A stretch of 64,000 nucleotides of DNA from Dysgonomonas hofstadii (GTDB lineage: Bacteria; Bacteroidota; Bacteroidia; Bacteroidales; Dysgonomonadaceae): the NCBI RefSeq assembly GCF_014196915.1, contig NZ_JACIEP010000001.1:372001-436000 (forward strand). The letters are read 5' to 3'. The position numbers and the translations under genes are program-made. Under the pieces are notes generated by a model. That model worked only from the letters and a program-made list of their open reading frames with translations, searched no databases and was not told where the DNA came from. This document shows positions 9,355-17,366 of the stretch, one piece after another. Each line of letters opens with the position of its first letter. Within the stretch, counting starts at the first letter, position 1.

Positions 9355-10260
9355 TTACCTTTTATTGCGGGGATGGTGTTCAATGATCTCCTGCCGCAGA
9401 TATTCCCTGTCCATGTGTGTGTAGATCTCGGTTGTGGTTATTTTTTCATGCCCCAGCATCAATTGTATCGCTCTTATATTTGCCCCGCCTTCGAGCAGAT
9501 GGGTTGCAAAAGAATGGCGGAAAGTATGCGGGCTGATTGTCTTTTTTATTCCGGCCATTTCGGCATATTGTTTAATGAAATGGAATATCATGATGCGGGA
9601 TATGGCTGTGCCTCTGTTACTTAAAAAAAGAGCATCCTCGAAACCTTTTTTTACCTCTGCTTGTTTACGGTAACAGAGGTATTTTTCTATTTCGTTGATC
9701 GCCGTGTGGGATATGGGAACAAGCCTTTGCTTACTTCCTTTTCCTTCGACTTTGATAAAGCCTTCATCAAAAAACAGGTCTGAAAATTTAAGTTTAGTAA
9801 GTTCAGATATACGTAATCCGCAGCTATATAGAGTTTCCAGAATAGCCCGGTTACGCTGACCTTCCTTTGTGGATAAATCTATGACCGACATAAGATTTTC
9901 TATTTCTTCCAACGAAAGAACGGTCGGTAGCTTTAATCCAATTTTTGGAGTATCCAGTAATTCTGTCGGATCGGTCTCCATATAGCCATCCAGCACCATA
10001 AAGTTATAAAAAGACCTTATCCCCGAAATGATACGAGCTACCGACCGTGCATTTATTCCTATATCGTAGAGTTGTGCGATGAATTGCTGTAGGTCGTCAA
10101 GTGTAACATTTTCTGCCTTTATATCTTCGTTTTCGAGGAAGCCCGTCAATTTTCCTAAATCTGTCATGTAGGCTTCTATAGAATTTGCAGACAAAGACCG
10201 TTCGAGTAACAGATAATTTCTGTATTTTTTTATTATAGAATCTTTTGTTGTCATCGACAT
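9355..10260 (-). CDS. xerD: Site-specific tyrosine recombinase XerD
   Basis: XerD acts with XerC at dif to resolve chromosome dimers. The 301-residue product (from the ATG at 10260) has an N-terminal SAM-like core-binding domain (YRNYLLLERSLSANSIEAYMTDL) and a C-terminal catalytic domain: LYSCGLRISELTKLKF with the first Arg, HTFRH with His245 and Arg248, LGHEKI, and the nucleophile Tyr280 in TEIYTHMD. An in-frame ATG at 10308 would add 16 residues. I prefer 10260 (or 10254) because the family is about 300 residues and because a -7 element at 10291-10298 would place the transcript start below 10308. Genome context (next to a division gene, no phage genes) favours XerD over an integron or phage integrase. 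Confidence 0.93.
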   Translation of the reverse strand: MSMTTKDSIIKKYRNYLLLERSLSANSIEAYMTDLGKLTGFLENEDIKAENVTLDDLQQFIAQLYDIGINARSVARIISGIRSFYNFMVLDGYMETDPTELLDTPKIGLKLPTVLSLEEIENLMSVIDLSTKEGQRNRAILETLYSCGLRISELTKLKFSDLFFDEGFIKVEGKGSKQRLVPISHTAINEIEKYLCYRKQAEVKKGFEDALFLSNRGTAISRIMIFHFIKQYAEMAGIKKTISPHTFRHSFATHLLEGGANIRAIQLMLGHEKITTTEIYTHMDREYLRQEIIEHHPRNKR

Positions 10261-10282
10261 GCAAAATATAAACGCAAATATA

Positions 10283-10298
10283 TATCTTTGCAAAGATA
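10283..10298. promoter_or_regulatory. Palindromic divergent promoter elements (xerD / FtsB-like gene)
   Basis: TATCTTTGCAAAGATA is a perfect 16-bp palindrome. Each half is a consensus TAnnTTTG -7 element, one for each of the divergent genes. No strong TTTG -33 boxes are visible on either side. It could equally be an operator. Confidence 0.5.
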
Positions 10299-10334
10299 GT
10301 TCCGGCAAAAATCCTGATTAATTTCCTTTCGGCT

Positions 10335-10637
10335 ATGAACATTTTGAAATCGATATTCAGATATCTTACTACCAGATATACGAAAATACAGTTGTTGATA
10401 ATACTGGTTATCATAGTGTTTGCTTTCTTTATCACCGAAAGTAATATTTTTGCCCGTTTAGGTTATGATAGTAAGATCAGGGAACTGAACGGACAAATCG
10501 AATATTATCACAATCAGACCGAGCAGGACAAACAGAAACTGGAAGAACTGGAATCGGAAAAAGACCAGATCGAAAAGTTTGCCCGTGAAAACTATCTGAT
10601 GAAAAAAGATAATGAAGACGTCTTCATTGTAGAATAA
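10335..10637 (+). CDS. FtsB/DivIC-like septum formation initiator
   Basis: The 100-residue protein has the DivIC/FtsB layout: a short cytoplasmic N-terminus, one transmembrane helix (about residues 19-34, IQLLIILVIIVFAFFI), a periplasmic coiled coil (RELNGQIEYYHNQTEQDKQKLEELESEKDQIEKF region), and the family ending ARENYLMKKDNEDVFIVE. It would bridge FtsL and FtsQ in the divisome. It is followed 9 bases later by a small membrane protein gene, so the two form a likely operon. Confidence 0.88.
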   Translation: MNILKSIFRYLTTRYTKIQLLIILVIIVFAFFITESNIFARLGYDSKIRELNGQIEYYHNQTEQDKQKLEELESEKDQIEKFARENYLMKKDNEDVFIVE

Positions 10638-10646
10638 CTATAGTTG

Positions 10647-11006
10647 ATGAAATTAAGCCCTAAACTTAAAAATACATTTTTTCAGGTATCGGCAATCCTT
10701 ATTCTGGTTGCTGCTGTTGTATACTCTTTCTATCCGGTTGTTGCCAAATATATGCTGGCAGTTGGCGCGGCAGGCTTTGCCGCCATTACCTTTACCTCAC
10801 CCTACCCAGGGAAAAGTATCCGGGGGAAACGTCTTTTCAATATTCAGATATTCGCTGTAATACTGATGGCTGTGTCTGCTTTCCTTATGTTTAAGGATAT
10901 GGGAGGCTGGGTAGTGACATTGCTTATTGCCGCTATTCTTACTTTATATAGTTCTATTACATTGCCTAAGGTTTATAAAAAAGAGCAGGAGGGGGAAGAT
11001 TTGTAA
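10647..11006 (+). CDS. Small membrane protein, unknown function
   Basis: The 119-residue protein starts at the ATG at 10647; a TTG three bases earlier is in frame but needless. It has about four hydrophobic segments (near residues 14-31, 34-50, 67-84 and 87-104) separated by basic loops, including SPYPGKSIRGKRLFN, and a charged tail. I recognise no motif, but short membrane proteins of this kind often follow the FtsB-like gene in Bacteroidales. A membrane role is clear; the rest is unknown. Confidence 0.75.
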   Translation: MKLSPKLKNTFFQVSAILILVAAVVYSFYPVVAKYMLAVGAAGFAAITFTSPYPGKSIRGKRLFNIQIFAVILMAVSAFLMFKDMGGWVVTLLIAAILTLYSSITLPKVYKKEQEGEDL

Positions 11007-11113
11007 TTATACGAAACGAAAGGAATTATCTGTGGAGGAGATAATCCCTTTCATAACCACTGTTTACAATGCGCCTTATTTTAAGGCAGAGAGACGTTTA
11101 CTCTGTCTGCATA

Positions 11114-12358
11114 CTACGGTTTCATTCCCAGAGCTGAAATGTATCCCTCATTTTTTATACAATTATTAAATTTCATATTTTCCAGCAAATCTGTCATTGC
11201 TTTTCTTACTGCGGCCTGATCAGGGCGTGCTTCACGTATTTTGGCGAATGTACCTCTGTCTTTCTTTGTATATTCCACAATCAGGTCCCAATTGTCGGGT
11301 GTCGGAATAGTTACCATACAACTCTTAGGAACCATTTTCTTATAAGGCCAATAATGCCAGCCAATATTATTCCGTTCCATCAGCCGTGTCCATCCGGCGA
11401 TCCACTGATCGGTATTTTCTCCTGTCTCACCCATATACATAGGTAGATTGACACTATCGCGGAAGGCGACGAAGTCCTGTATATCAGCCTGTAATGTGTC
11501 GCACCAGTAACGATGGCAGGTGTACATCAGGTTATCATCGAATTTAGAATCTTTAAAAATACTGAAGTTGCTGTTCCATTGCGCACCGCCAAGTAATACG
11601 ATATGGTTCTTATCTACTGTACGGATTGCCTCGACGCATCTTTTATACACAGACTCCAGTGAATCGTTCAGATGCGGATAATCTTTCACAAAATAATGGG
11701 CGACCGGTTCGTTTAGAAGATCGTATCCGAGTATGATCGTATCATTCGCATAATGTCCGGCTATATTTTTCCATATATCACACAGTTGTTGTTTACAGCT
11801 TTCGCTTTCTATCAACCACGGATAGCCATAACTATCGTCGATGTTATCTCCTGTTTGTCCACCCGGCGCGTCGTGCATATCCAGTATCACATATAAACCT
11901 TGCTGGCGGCACCATTCCACGACCTGATCAATGAGTTCAAAACCATTGTGAGAACTGTCGAGATTCATATAGTCTTCATTTGTAAACAACTTGTAATGGA
12001 AAGGAATACGGATAGAATTCATCCCTGTCTGTTTGATGTACTTTATGTCGTCCTCTGTGATATAGTTCTTCTTAAATTCTTTCCAGAATTCTCTGGTGAA
12101 ATCAGGCCCTAGCAATTCGCAGAAAGCCTCATTTATTTGTCTATAAGAAGCGGCTTCTGCCTCGAACAGAAACATATATCCTTCAGGATTAAGCCAGTTA
12201 CCCAGGTTTATTCCCTGAATGAAGAATTTTTCACCATTTGGCTTTATCAGATTCGGGCCATCTACCCGTAAGAAACGGGCTGCCGTTCCTCCTTTCTTTT
12301 TTGTCTGACAACTTAAAAGTATAATAGATAAGAAAAGGAAAATTGTTGTTTTTTTCAT
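11114..12358 (-). CDS. GH5-family glycoside hydrolase lipoprotein
   Basis: The 414-residue protein has a lipoprotein signal (IILLSC, Cys17) and a (beta/alpha)8 cellulase-superfamily domain. Family markers include GINLGNWLNPEGYM, MNSIRIPFHY, LDMHDAPGGQ, the acid/base Glu217 in DLLNEP and the nucleophile Glu311 in YMGETGE. GH5 covers endo- and exo-beta-glucanases, mannanases and others; the early GNWLNPEGYMF motif resembles exo-beta-1,3-glucanase-like members. It is the last gene of the beta-glucan locus on this strand but is separated from the GH3 gene by a hairpin terminator, so its expression may be partly uncoupled. Surface or outer-membrane location is inferred from the lipobox. Confidence 0.88.
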   Translation of the reverse strand: MKKTTIFLFLSIILLSCQTKKKGGTAARFLRVDGPNLIKPNGEKFFIQGINLGNWLNPEGYMFLFEAEAASYRQINEAFCELLGPDFTREFWKEFKKNYITEDDIKYIKQTGMNSIRIPFHYKLFTNEDYMNLDSSHNGFELIDQVVEWCRQQGLYVILDMHDAPGGQTGDNIDDSYGYPWLIESESCKQQLCDIWKNIAGHYANDTIILGYDLLNEPVAHYFVKDYPHLNDSLESVYKRCVEAIRTVDKNHIVLLGGAQWNSNFSIFKDSKFDDNLMYTCHRYWCDTLQADIQDFVAFRDSVNLPMYMGETGENTDQWIAGWTRLMERNNIGWHYWPYKKMVPKSCMVTIPTPDNWDLIVEYTKKDRGTFAKIREARPDQAAVRKAMTDLLENMKFNNCIKNEGYISALGMKP

Positions 12359-12381
12359 GATATATTTTTAACGAATAAAAA

Positions 12382-12427
12382 AAGGCACAGGTATTATGAA
12401 AATGTGTGTTTAATCATCCTGTGCCTT
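12382..12427 (-). terminator. Terminator between the GH3 and GH5 genes
   Basis: Arms AAGGCACAGG and CCTGTGCCTT form a perfect 10-bp stem around a 26-nt loop; on the minus strand the stem is followed by a T run. It lies after the GH3 stop and before the GH5 start, inside the locus. Confidence 0.8.
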
Positions 12428-12439
12428 CTACTTTTCACC

Positions 12440-14830
12440 TTATTCCGTTATGGAAAAAGAACCTTTTAATATGGCGTTGCTGTCCCCGCCAACCCAAATA
12501 TTGAAATCGCCTGCTTCGGCTTTCTTTATAAGATCACGGCCATAGAAAGCCAGATCATCGGTAGTTAACTGAAACTCTATAGTTTTACTTTCCCCGGCCT
12601 TCAGAAATACACGTTGAAATCCTTTCAGCTCTTTTACCGGACGTACTACCGAACCTACTTTATCCTGTATGTAGAGTTGTGCAACTTCGGTGCCATCTAC
12701 ATTACTTATATTCTTCAAAGTTGTTCTTACTGTCATGCTACCTTCCATCGGGATAGAGTTTGACGACAGATTAAGGCCTGAATATTCGAATTTGCTGTAT
12801 GACAATCCATAACCGAAAGGAAATAACGGATCTTTGCCTGAGTCGAGATAAAAAGAAGTATTCCCGAGAGAAGTCTGTCCGGCTTCCAGTTCTATCTCAT
12901 CCAGAGTCATTACTTTTTCAGGAGCGGGACGACCTGTACTATTGTGATTGTAATACATCGGAATTTGTCCGATTTCCCTTACGAATGTCGCAGGCAGTTT
13001 TCCACTGGGATTTGCCTTGCCGAAAATAAGGTCTAAAATTGCCGGGCCACCCATTGTTCCCGGGTGAAAATTGAATAATACGGCATCGGCGTAAGGCAGG
13101 TCGCGTTCAATTGTTAAAGGACGACCTGCCATGATAACCAAAACAACTGGTTTACCTACGCTTTTTACAGCTTTAAGTAAGTCTGATTGTGCTCCAATCA
13201 GATTTATGTTTGACAAAGAATGCGCTTCGCCCGAAAGTATAGCTTCTTCGCCTAGGAACACTACGGCTACGTCGGCAGAAGTTACGGCTTGTTTTGCTTT
13301 TTCAAAATTAGAAGTGTTTTTATCTCTTGAATAACCCAATGCCGGCTCGTACACATAATTGATATGTTTATAATCTCCTTTCAATGCTCCGATTGGTGTC
13401 ACGGTATAATTCTTGTCCCCGTCGAATACCCATGTCCCCATCTGATCGTGAGGCGCATCGGCCATAGGGCCTATGATTGCGATTTTTTTACTTTCGGCTA
13501 AGGGTAATGTGTTATTATCGTTCTTTAATAAAATGGCAGATTCCACGGCTGCTTGTCTTGCTGCTTTCAAGTGATCTTCTGCATACAATACGGATGATTT
13601 TTTTGTGTCTACATACGGATTTTCAAACAGTCCCATTCTGAATTTTATGCGAAGAATATTACGCACAGCATTATTTATGGTTTCCATCGACACTTTGCCT
13701 TCTTTTATCAGTTCAGGCAGATATTTGACATAAGAACCTGTTACCATTTCCATATCGAGACCTGCGTTAGTCGATATCTCGGCTGCTTGTTTGTCATTTT
13801 TCGCAAAGCCATGAGGTATCATTTCTCCTATCGAGTTCCAATCGGAGACAACAAATCCGTCGAATTTCCATTCGTCTCTCAATATATTTTTTAATATATA
13901 GCTGTTGCCTGATGCGGGTATGCCGTCATTATCATTGAATGAGGTCATCAGAGTCGCCGCTCCTGCTTTGACCGCCTCATGAAATGGAGGAAGATATACA
14001 TTCCGCATTTGGATAGGGGGAATATAAGTGCTGTTATAATCACGTCCACCTTCGGCAGCACCATAGCCTATAAAGTGTTTTACACAAGCTGCGATTGATC
14101 CCGGATCTGCCAGATTTCCGTTGCCCTGGAATCCTTTCACCATGGCAGCACCTAATTGTCCCCCCAGATAGGGGTCTTCACCCAAACTTTCGGCTATACG
14201 TCCCCAGCGTGCATCGCGAGAAATATCGAGCATCGGGGCAAAAGTCCATGTAACGCCTGTCGAACGGGCTTCTACAGCCGCAATACGGGCGCCGTTTTCC
14301 ACGAGTTGGGGATTGAATGATGCTGCTTGCCCTAACGGAATAGGGAAAATTGTTTTAAATCCGTGGACAACATCCCGTCCGATGATCAATGGGATTCCCA
14401 GACGGCTGTTTTCCAAAGCGGCTTTTTGCATCTTGTTTACCATTTCGGGGTCGGAAATATTCAGTAATGAACCTATTTTCCCTTCTTTGATAGGCTGGGT
14501 AAAGTTCTTATCGAGCATTTTTTCAGCTTCCTGCCTGATAAGTTTTATTTTTTCATTTTTAGTCATTTCGGAGGGCTTCTTCTGTCCCTGGCCACCTGCA
14601 ATACCCATCCGGACAAGGAATGTATCCATGTCGTCGTCGCTGTATTGGGCAATAGCCTTGTCATCTACGGCAAAGAAACTCAACTGGTTCATCTGCCCTA
14701 TTTTTTCGTCCAGTGTCATTTTGGATAGCAGATCCTCGACACGTTTCTCCACATCGTTTTGTGCGTAACCTGCCGAGAAAACACCCGATAGAACTAATGC
14801 GCCTAATAGACCTAATTTTCTGATTTTCAT
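12440..14830 (-). CDS. bglX: GH3 beta-glucosidase, periplasmic
   Basis: BglX-type enzymes release terminal glucose from beta-glucosides. The 796-residue protein has a cleavable signal peptide (ending SAGYAQ, about residue 23), the N-terminal GH3 barrel (PLIIGRDVVHGF, DARWGR, VKHFIGYGAAEGGRDYN), the nucleophile Asp330 in GFVVSDWNS, the C-terminal alpha/beta sandwich (KIAIIGPMADAP, VVFLGEEAILSGEAHS) and a fibronectin-III-like domain at the end. Length and domains are complete. It starts only 10 bp after the GH16 stop and is co-transcribed with it. In this locus it would finish oligosaccharides delivered by SusC/SusD. Confidence 0.95.
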   Translation of the reverse strand: MKIRKLGLLGALVLSGVFSAGYAQNDVEKRVEDLLSKMTLDEKIGQMNQLSFFAVDDKAIAQYSDDDMDTFLVRMGIAGGQGQKKPSEMTKNEKIKLIRQEAEKMLDKNFTQPIKEGKIGSLLNISDPEMVNKMQKAALENSRLGIPLIIGRDVVHGFKTIFPIPLGQAASFNPQLVENGARIAAVEARSTGVTWTFAPMLDISRDARWGRIAESLGEDPYLGGQLGAAMVKGFQGNGNLADPGSIAACVKHFIGYGAAEGGRDYNSTYIPPIQMRNVYLPPFHEAVKAGAATLMTSFNDNDGIPASGNSYILKNILRDEWKFDGFVVSDWNSIGEMIPHGFAKNDKQAAEISTNAGLDMEMVTGSYVKYLPELIKEGKVSMETINNAVRNILRIKFRMGLFENPYVDTKKSSVLYAEDHLKAARQAAVESAILLKNDNNTLPLAESKKIAIIGPMADAPHDQMGTWVFDGDKNYTVTPIGALKGDYKHINYVYEPALGYSRDKNTSNFEKAKQAVTSADVAVVFLGEEAILSGEAHSLSNINLIGAQSDLLKAVKSVGKPVVLVIMAGRPLTIERDLPYADAVLFNFHPGTMGGPAILDLIFGKANPSGKLPATFVREIGQIPMYYNHNSTGRPAPEKVMTLDEIELEAGQTSLGNTSFYLDSGKDPLFPFGYGLSYSKFEYSGLNLSSNSIPMEGSMTVRTTLKNISNVDGTEVAQLYIQDKVGSVVRPVKELKGFQRVFLKAGESKTIEFQLTTDDLAFYGRDLIKKAEAGDFNIWVGGDSNAILKGSFSITE

Positions 14831-14840
14831 AACTCTTAGC

Positions 14841-15671
14841 TTATTTTTGATATACTCTTACATAATCTATTTCGTAAAGGGCTGGGAATATTGCGGGATC
14901 CACTCCTTCCCGCCCACCCCAATCTCCTCCTATGGCAAGGTTGAGTTTCAGATAGAATGGTTTGTCGAATGGCCATGTCTCCATATCTCCTTTTTTGTCA
15001 TTCTGGAATGTGAAATAATGGATACCGTCAACATACCCTTTGATATAGTCTTCTGTCCATTCCACACTGTATGTATGGAATTCATTTTCTATATCTTTTA
15101 TATGATGTTCTGCCGATTTTTCTGTTTTTATGGCATGGTTATAGGCTTTTGTATGTATAGTGGCATGGGTGATGCCCGGTTTATAGCCTACGTATTCCAT
15201 GATGTCTATTTCGCCGTCTAGCGGCCAGTGTTGAAAATTTTCGGGAAGCATCCAGAATGCAGCCCATGTTCCTTTTCCTGCGGGGACTTTAGCCCGCATC
15301 TCAAAATAACCGTATTTCCACGATTTTTTTGTGTTCATCCGTGCGGATATAATATCGGATCCCTGATATGGGATTGCTAATTTGTAGGCTGTTATTATCA
15401 GTGAGCCATTTTGTATTTTAGCTACCGTGTCGTTGCCTGATACACGGTCTACATAGTTTTGCAATTCATGATTTCCCCAGCCATGATTTCCTGTTTCGAA
15501 CCACCATTCTTTGTAAGGGAGGGTTTTCTGATTGTTGTTAAACTCATCCTGCCACACAAGGGCGTATCCTTCGGGGACAAAGCCGGAGGGTTTGGCGTAC
15601 GTTTCGTTTTGAGCGTAGGCAGAATGTATGCTTGTCGCAAGAAACAGAAGAAAGAAATATATCAATTTCAT
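14841..15671 (-). CDS. GH16 endo-beta-glucanase (laminarinase-like)
   Basis: The 276-residue secreted enzyme has a signal peptide (ending HSAYAQ, about residue 21) and a beta-jelly-roll GH16 domain. The catalytic signature GEIDIMEYVG gives nucleophile Glu154, assisting Asp156 and acid/base Glu159. The substrate-cleft residues GTWAAFWMLPEN and the closing EIDYVRVYQK are typical of laminarinase-like (GH16_3) members, which cut beta-1,3- or mixed beta-1,3/1,4-glucans. It lacks a lipobox, unlike the GH5 partner. It lies between SusD (with a terminator-like hairpin in between) and bglX. Confidence 0.93.
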   Translation of the reverse strand: MKLIYFFLLFLATSIHSAYAQNETYAKPSGFVPEGYALVWQDEFNNNQKTLPYKEWWFETGNHGWGNHELQNYVDRVSGNDTVAKIQNGSLIITAYKLAIPYQGSDIISARMNTKKSWKYGYFEMRAKVPAGKGTWAAFWMLPENFQHWPLDGEIDIMEYVGYKPGITHATIHTKAYNHAIKTEKSAEHHIKDIENEFHTYSVEWTEDYIKGYVDGIHYFTFQNDKKGDMETWPFDKPFYLKLNLAIGGDWGGREGVDPAIFPALYEIDYVRVYQK

Positions 15672-15683
15672 GGCTTTATTTTG

Positions 15684-15726
15684 AAAAAGGCTGCCTGTAG
15701 GAATTGGCTTTCATATCAGGCAGCCT
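15684..15726 (-). terminator. Terminator/attenuator between susD-like and GH16 genes
   Basis: AGGCTGCCTG and CAGGCAGCCT form a perfect 10-bp stem around 19 nt, followed on the minus strand by TTTTT. It lies inside the locus and would lower enzyme transcription relative to SusC/SusD. Confidence 0.75.
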
Positions 15727-15778
15727 GTGAATAGTTTAATGAAGTGTGAAACCTTTAAGTACTCGTTTACTTTATAGC

Positions 15779-17344
15779 TTAATACGGATTCTGAACCAGA
15801 GAGCCCTTCGAAGCCTCAATCTCACCCTGAGGAATAGGAAGATATTTTTTATTCTCGGTCCACTGAACGCGTTCAGGTATTGCATCTATTATATAAGAGC
15901 CTCCTTTTTTATCCAATACTTTTCCTCCTTTAGCTTTTAGTACTTCGGCAGCTTTTCCAAAGCGCACAAGGTCAAAATAGCGTTTTCCTTCGCCAACAAA
16001 CTCAAGACGGCGTTCCAGCAAAATATTATCGAGTGTTGCAGGAATAGATGTCAGTCCGGCACGGTCACGTACCTGATCCAGATATCCTTGAGCTGAGCCA
16101 TCGCCGGTACGTAAAGCCAGTTCTGCTGCATTTAATAATGTTTCTGCATAACGATAGATGCGTAGATTGTTGTCCCAGTTAAGGTCTGAACTACCCAGAC
16201 TGCCTGTATTTCCACCTATACGTCCTAAATATTTTCTCAGGAAAAAACCGGTGTTTTGGTAACGTCCGCCATAAGTAACGGTTATGTTATTAGCCGCGTT
16301 ATCTGCAATGTATTTTTCCATATTGAGTATACTGAGATCGCGGCGTTTGTCGGCAGGATCAAAGGCATCGTAAGCTTCTTTGGCCACAGGCTCGAATCCC
16401 CAGCCGCCTACATAATCGGGACTACCGCTTAATCCATCGATGCCAATCATGGCCGGAACGACTGTTCCTCCGGTAGAGACGGCGCCATCGTCATCCCAGT
16501 TTCTCTTACCACCTTTAGCTATATAGTTGATGTCGAAGATTGTTTCGTTATTCCACTCATATTCTGTTTCCCAAAGATTTCCATATGGCTGTAAAGAATA
16601 TTGAGTTGAAGAAATAATGTCCTTCATATATTTCAGGGCTTTACCATATTTGGATTCGTCTTTCTGATACATTACAAATTCTGCATATAACATTGCTCCC
16701 ATTGCCTGTGTGGCACGTCCTGCCCATTGGGCGGATTCTTTCATCGGTAATACATTGCTGTCAAGTACATCCGCCAGATCAGCTTCTATCATGTTATATA
16801 TCTCAGTAGCTGTTTTTTGTTCCGCTATATAAGGATATTCAAGATTCACATCATAATATGGGACGTTGCCCCATAATTTCCACAATACGGAGTAGTACCA
16901 TGCACGCAATACACGCGCCTCTGCTATAAATTTATTCCTGTCGGCTTCAGCCATTTCCATCTCGTTTACATATTTTATGATAAGATTCGAGCGGTTGATC
17001 CCTGTATAACTGGCACTCCACGCACCGGCGATAGAATTGTTAGGATCGGACAGGTATTGTGATATCAGGTGTAGCTGGCCCTGGTCGCTGGTATTAGATC
17101 CTCCTACATATACATCATCACTCATACAGTCGTATAGGAAAGACAATGGTGCCCATCCCCGGTAGTAGTCGTACCATTGTGAAGGCTGGTATGCTGCGAC
17201 TACCGATTCCATGATGCGGCTTTGTGAGTCGTAATATCCATCTACAGGCAGCTTACTGGACGGTTCGACAGATAAGAAATCGTCTCCGCATGAAGTGGCT
17301 CCGAACATAGTCAGAATAATGCCACAAGTTATTATTTTTTTCAT
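15779..17344 (-). CDS. SusD/RagB-family nutrient-binding lipoprotein
   Basis: The 521-residue outer-membrane lipoprotein has FGATSC at the lipobox (Cys19), then the typical early sequence DDFLSVEPSSKLPVDGYY. TPR-like helical repeats scaffold the glycan-binding face, and the C-terminal family motif (RRLEFVGEGKRYFDLVRFG) and LPIPQGEI are present. It caps the SusC transporter and captures oligosaccharides. It follows SusC by 22 bp, the usual pairing. Aromatic-rich stretches (QWYDYYRGWAPL) may contribute to ligand binding, but the exact glycan cannot be read from them. Confidence 0.95.
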   Translation of the reverse strand: MKKIITCGIILTMFGATSCGDDFLSVEPSSKLPVDGYYDSQSRIMESVVAAYQPSQWYDYYRGWAPLSFLYDCMSDDVYVGGSNTSDQGQLHLISQYLSDPNNSIAGAWSASYTGINRSNLIIKYVNEMEMAEADRNKFIAEARVLRAWYYSVLWKLWGNVPYYDVNLEYPYIAEQKTATEIYNMIEADLADVLDSNVLPMKESAQWAGRATQAMGAMLYAEFVMYQKDESKYGKALKYMKDIISSTQYSLQPYGNLWETEYEWNNETIFDINYIAKGGKRNWDDDGAVSTGGTVVPAMIGIDGLSGSPDYVGGWGFEPVAKEAYDAFDPADKRRDLSILNMEKYIADNAANNITVTYGGRYQNTGFFLRKYLGRIGGNTGSLGSSDLNWDNNLRIYRYAETLLNAAELALRTGDGSAQGYLDQVRDRAGLTSIPATLDNILLERRLEFVGEGKRYFDLVRFGKAAEVLKAKGGKVLDKKGGSYIIDAIPERVQWTENKKYLPIPQGEIEASKGSLVQNPY

Positions 17345-17366
17345 ATCGTTTATCTTTTTCTATGTA

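Noticed and set aside
10260-10308. Upstream ATG extension of xerD by 16 residues
   Set aside because: The extra residues are hydrophobic and Cys-containing, unlike XerD N-termini, and the likely promoter element lies inside this stretch.
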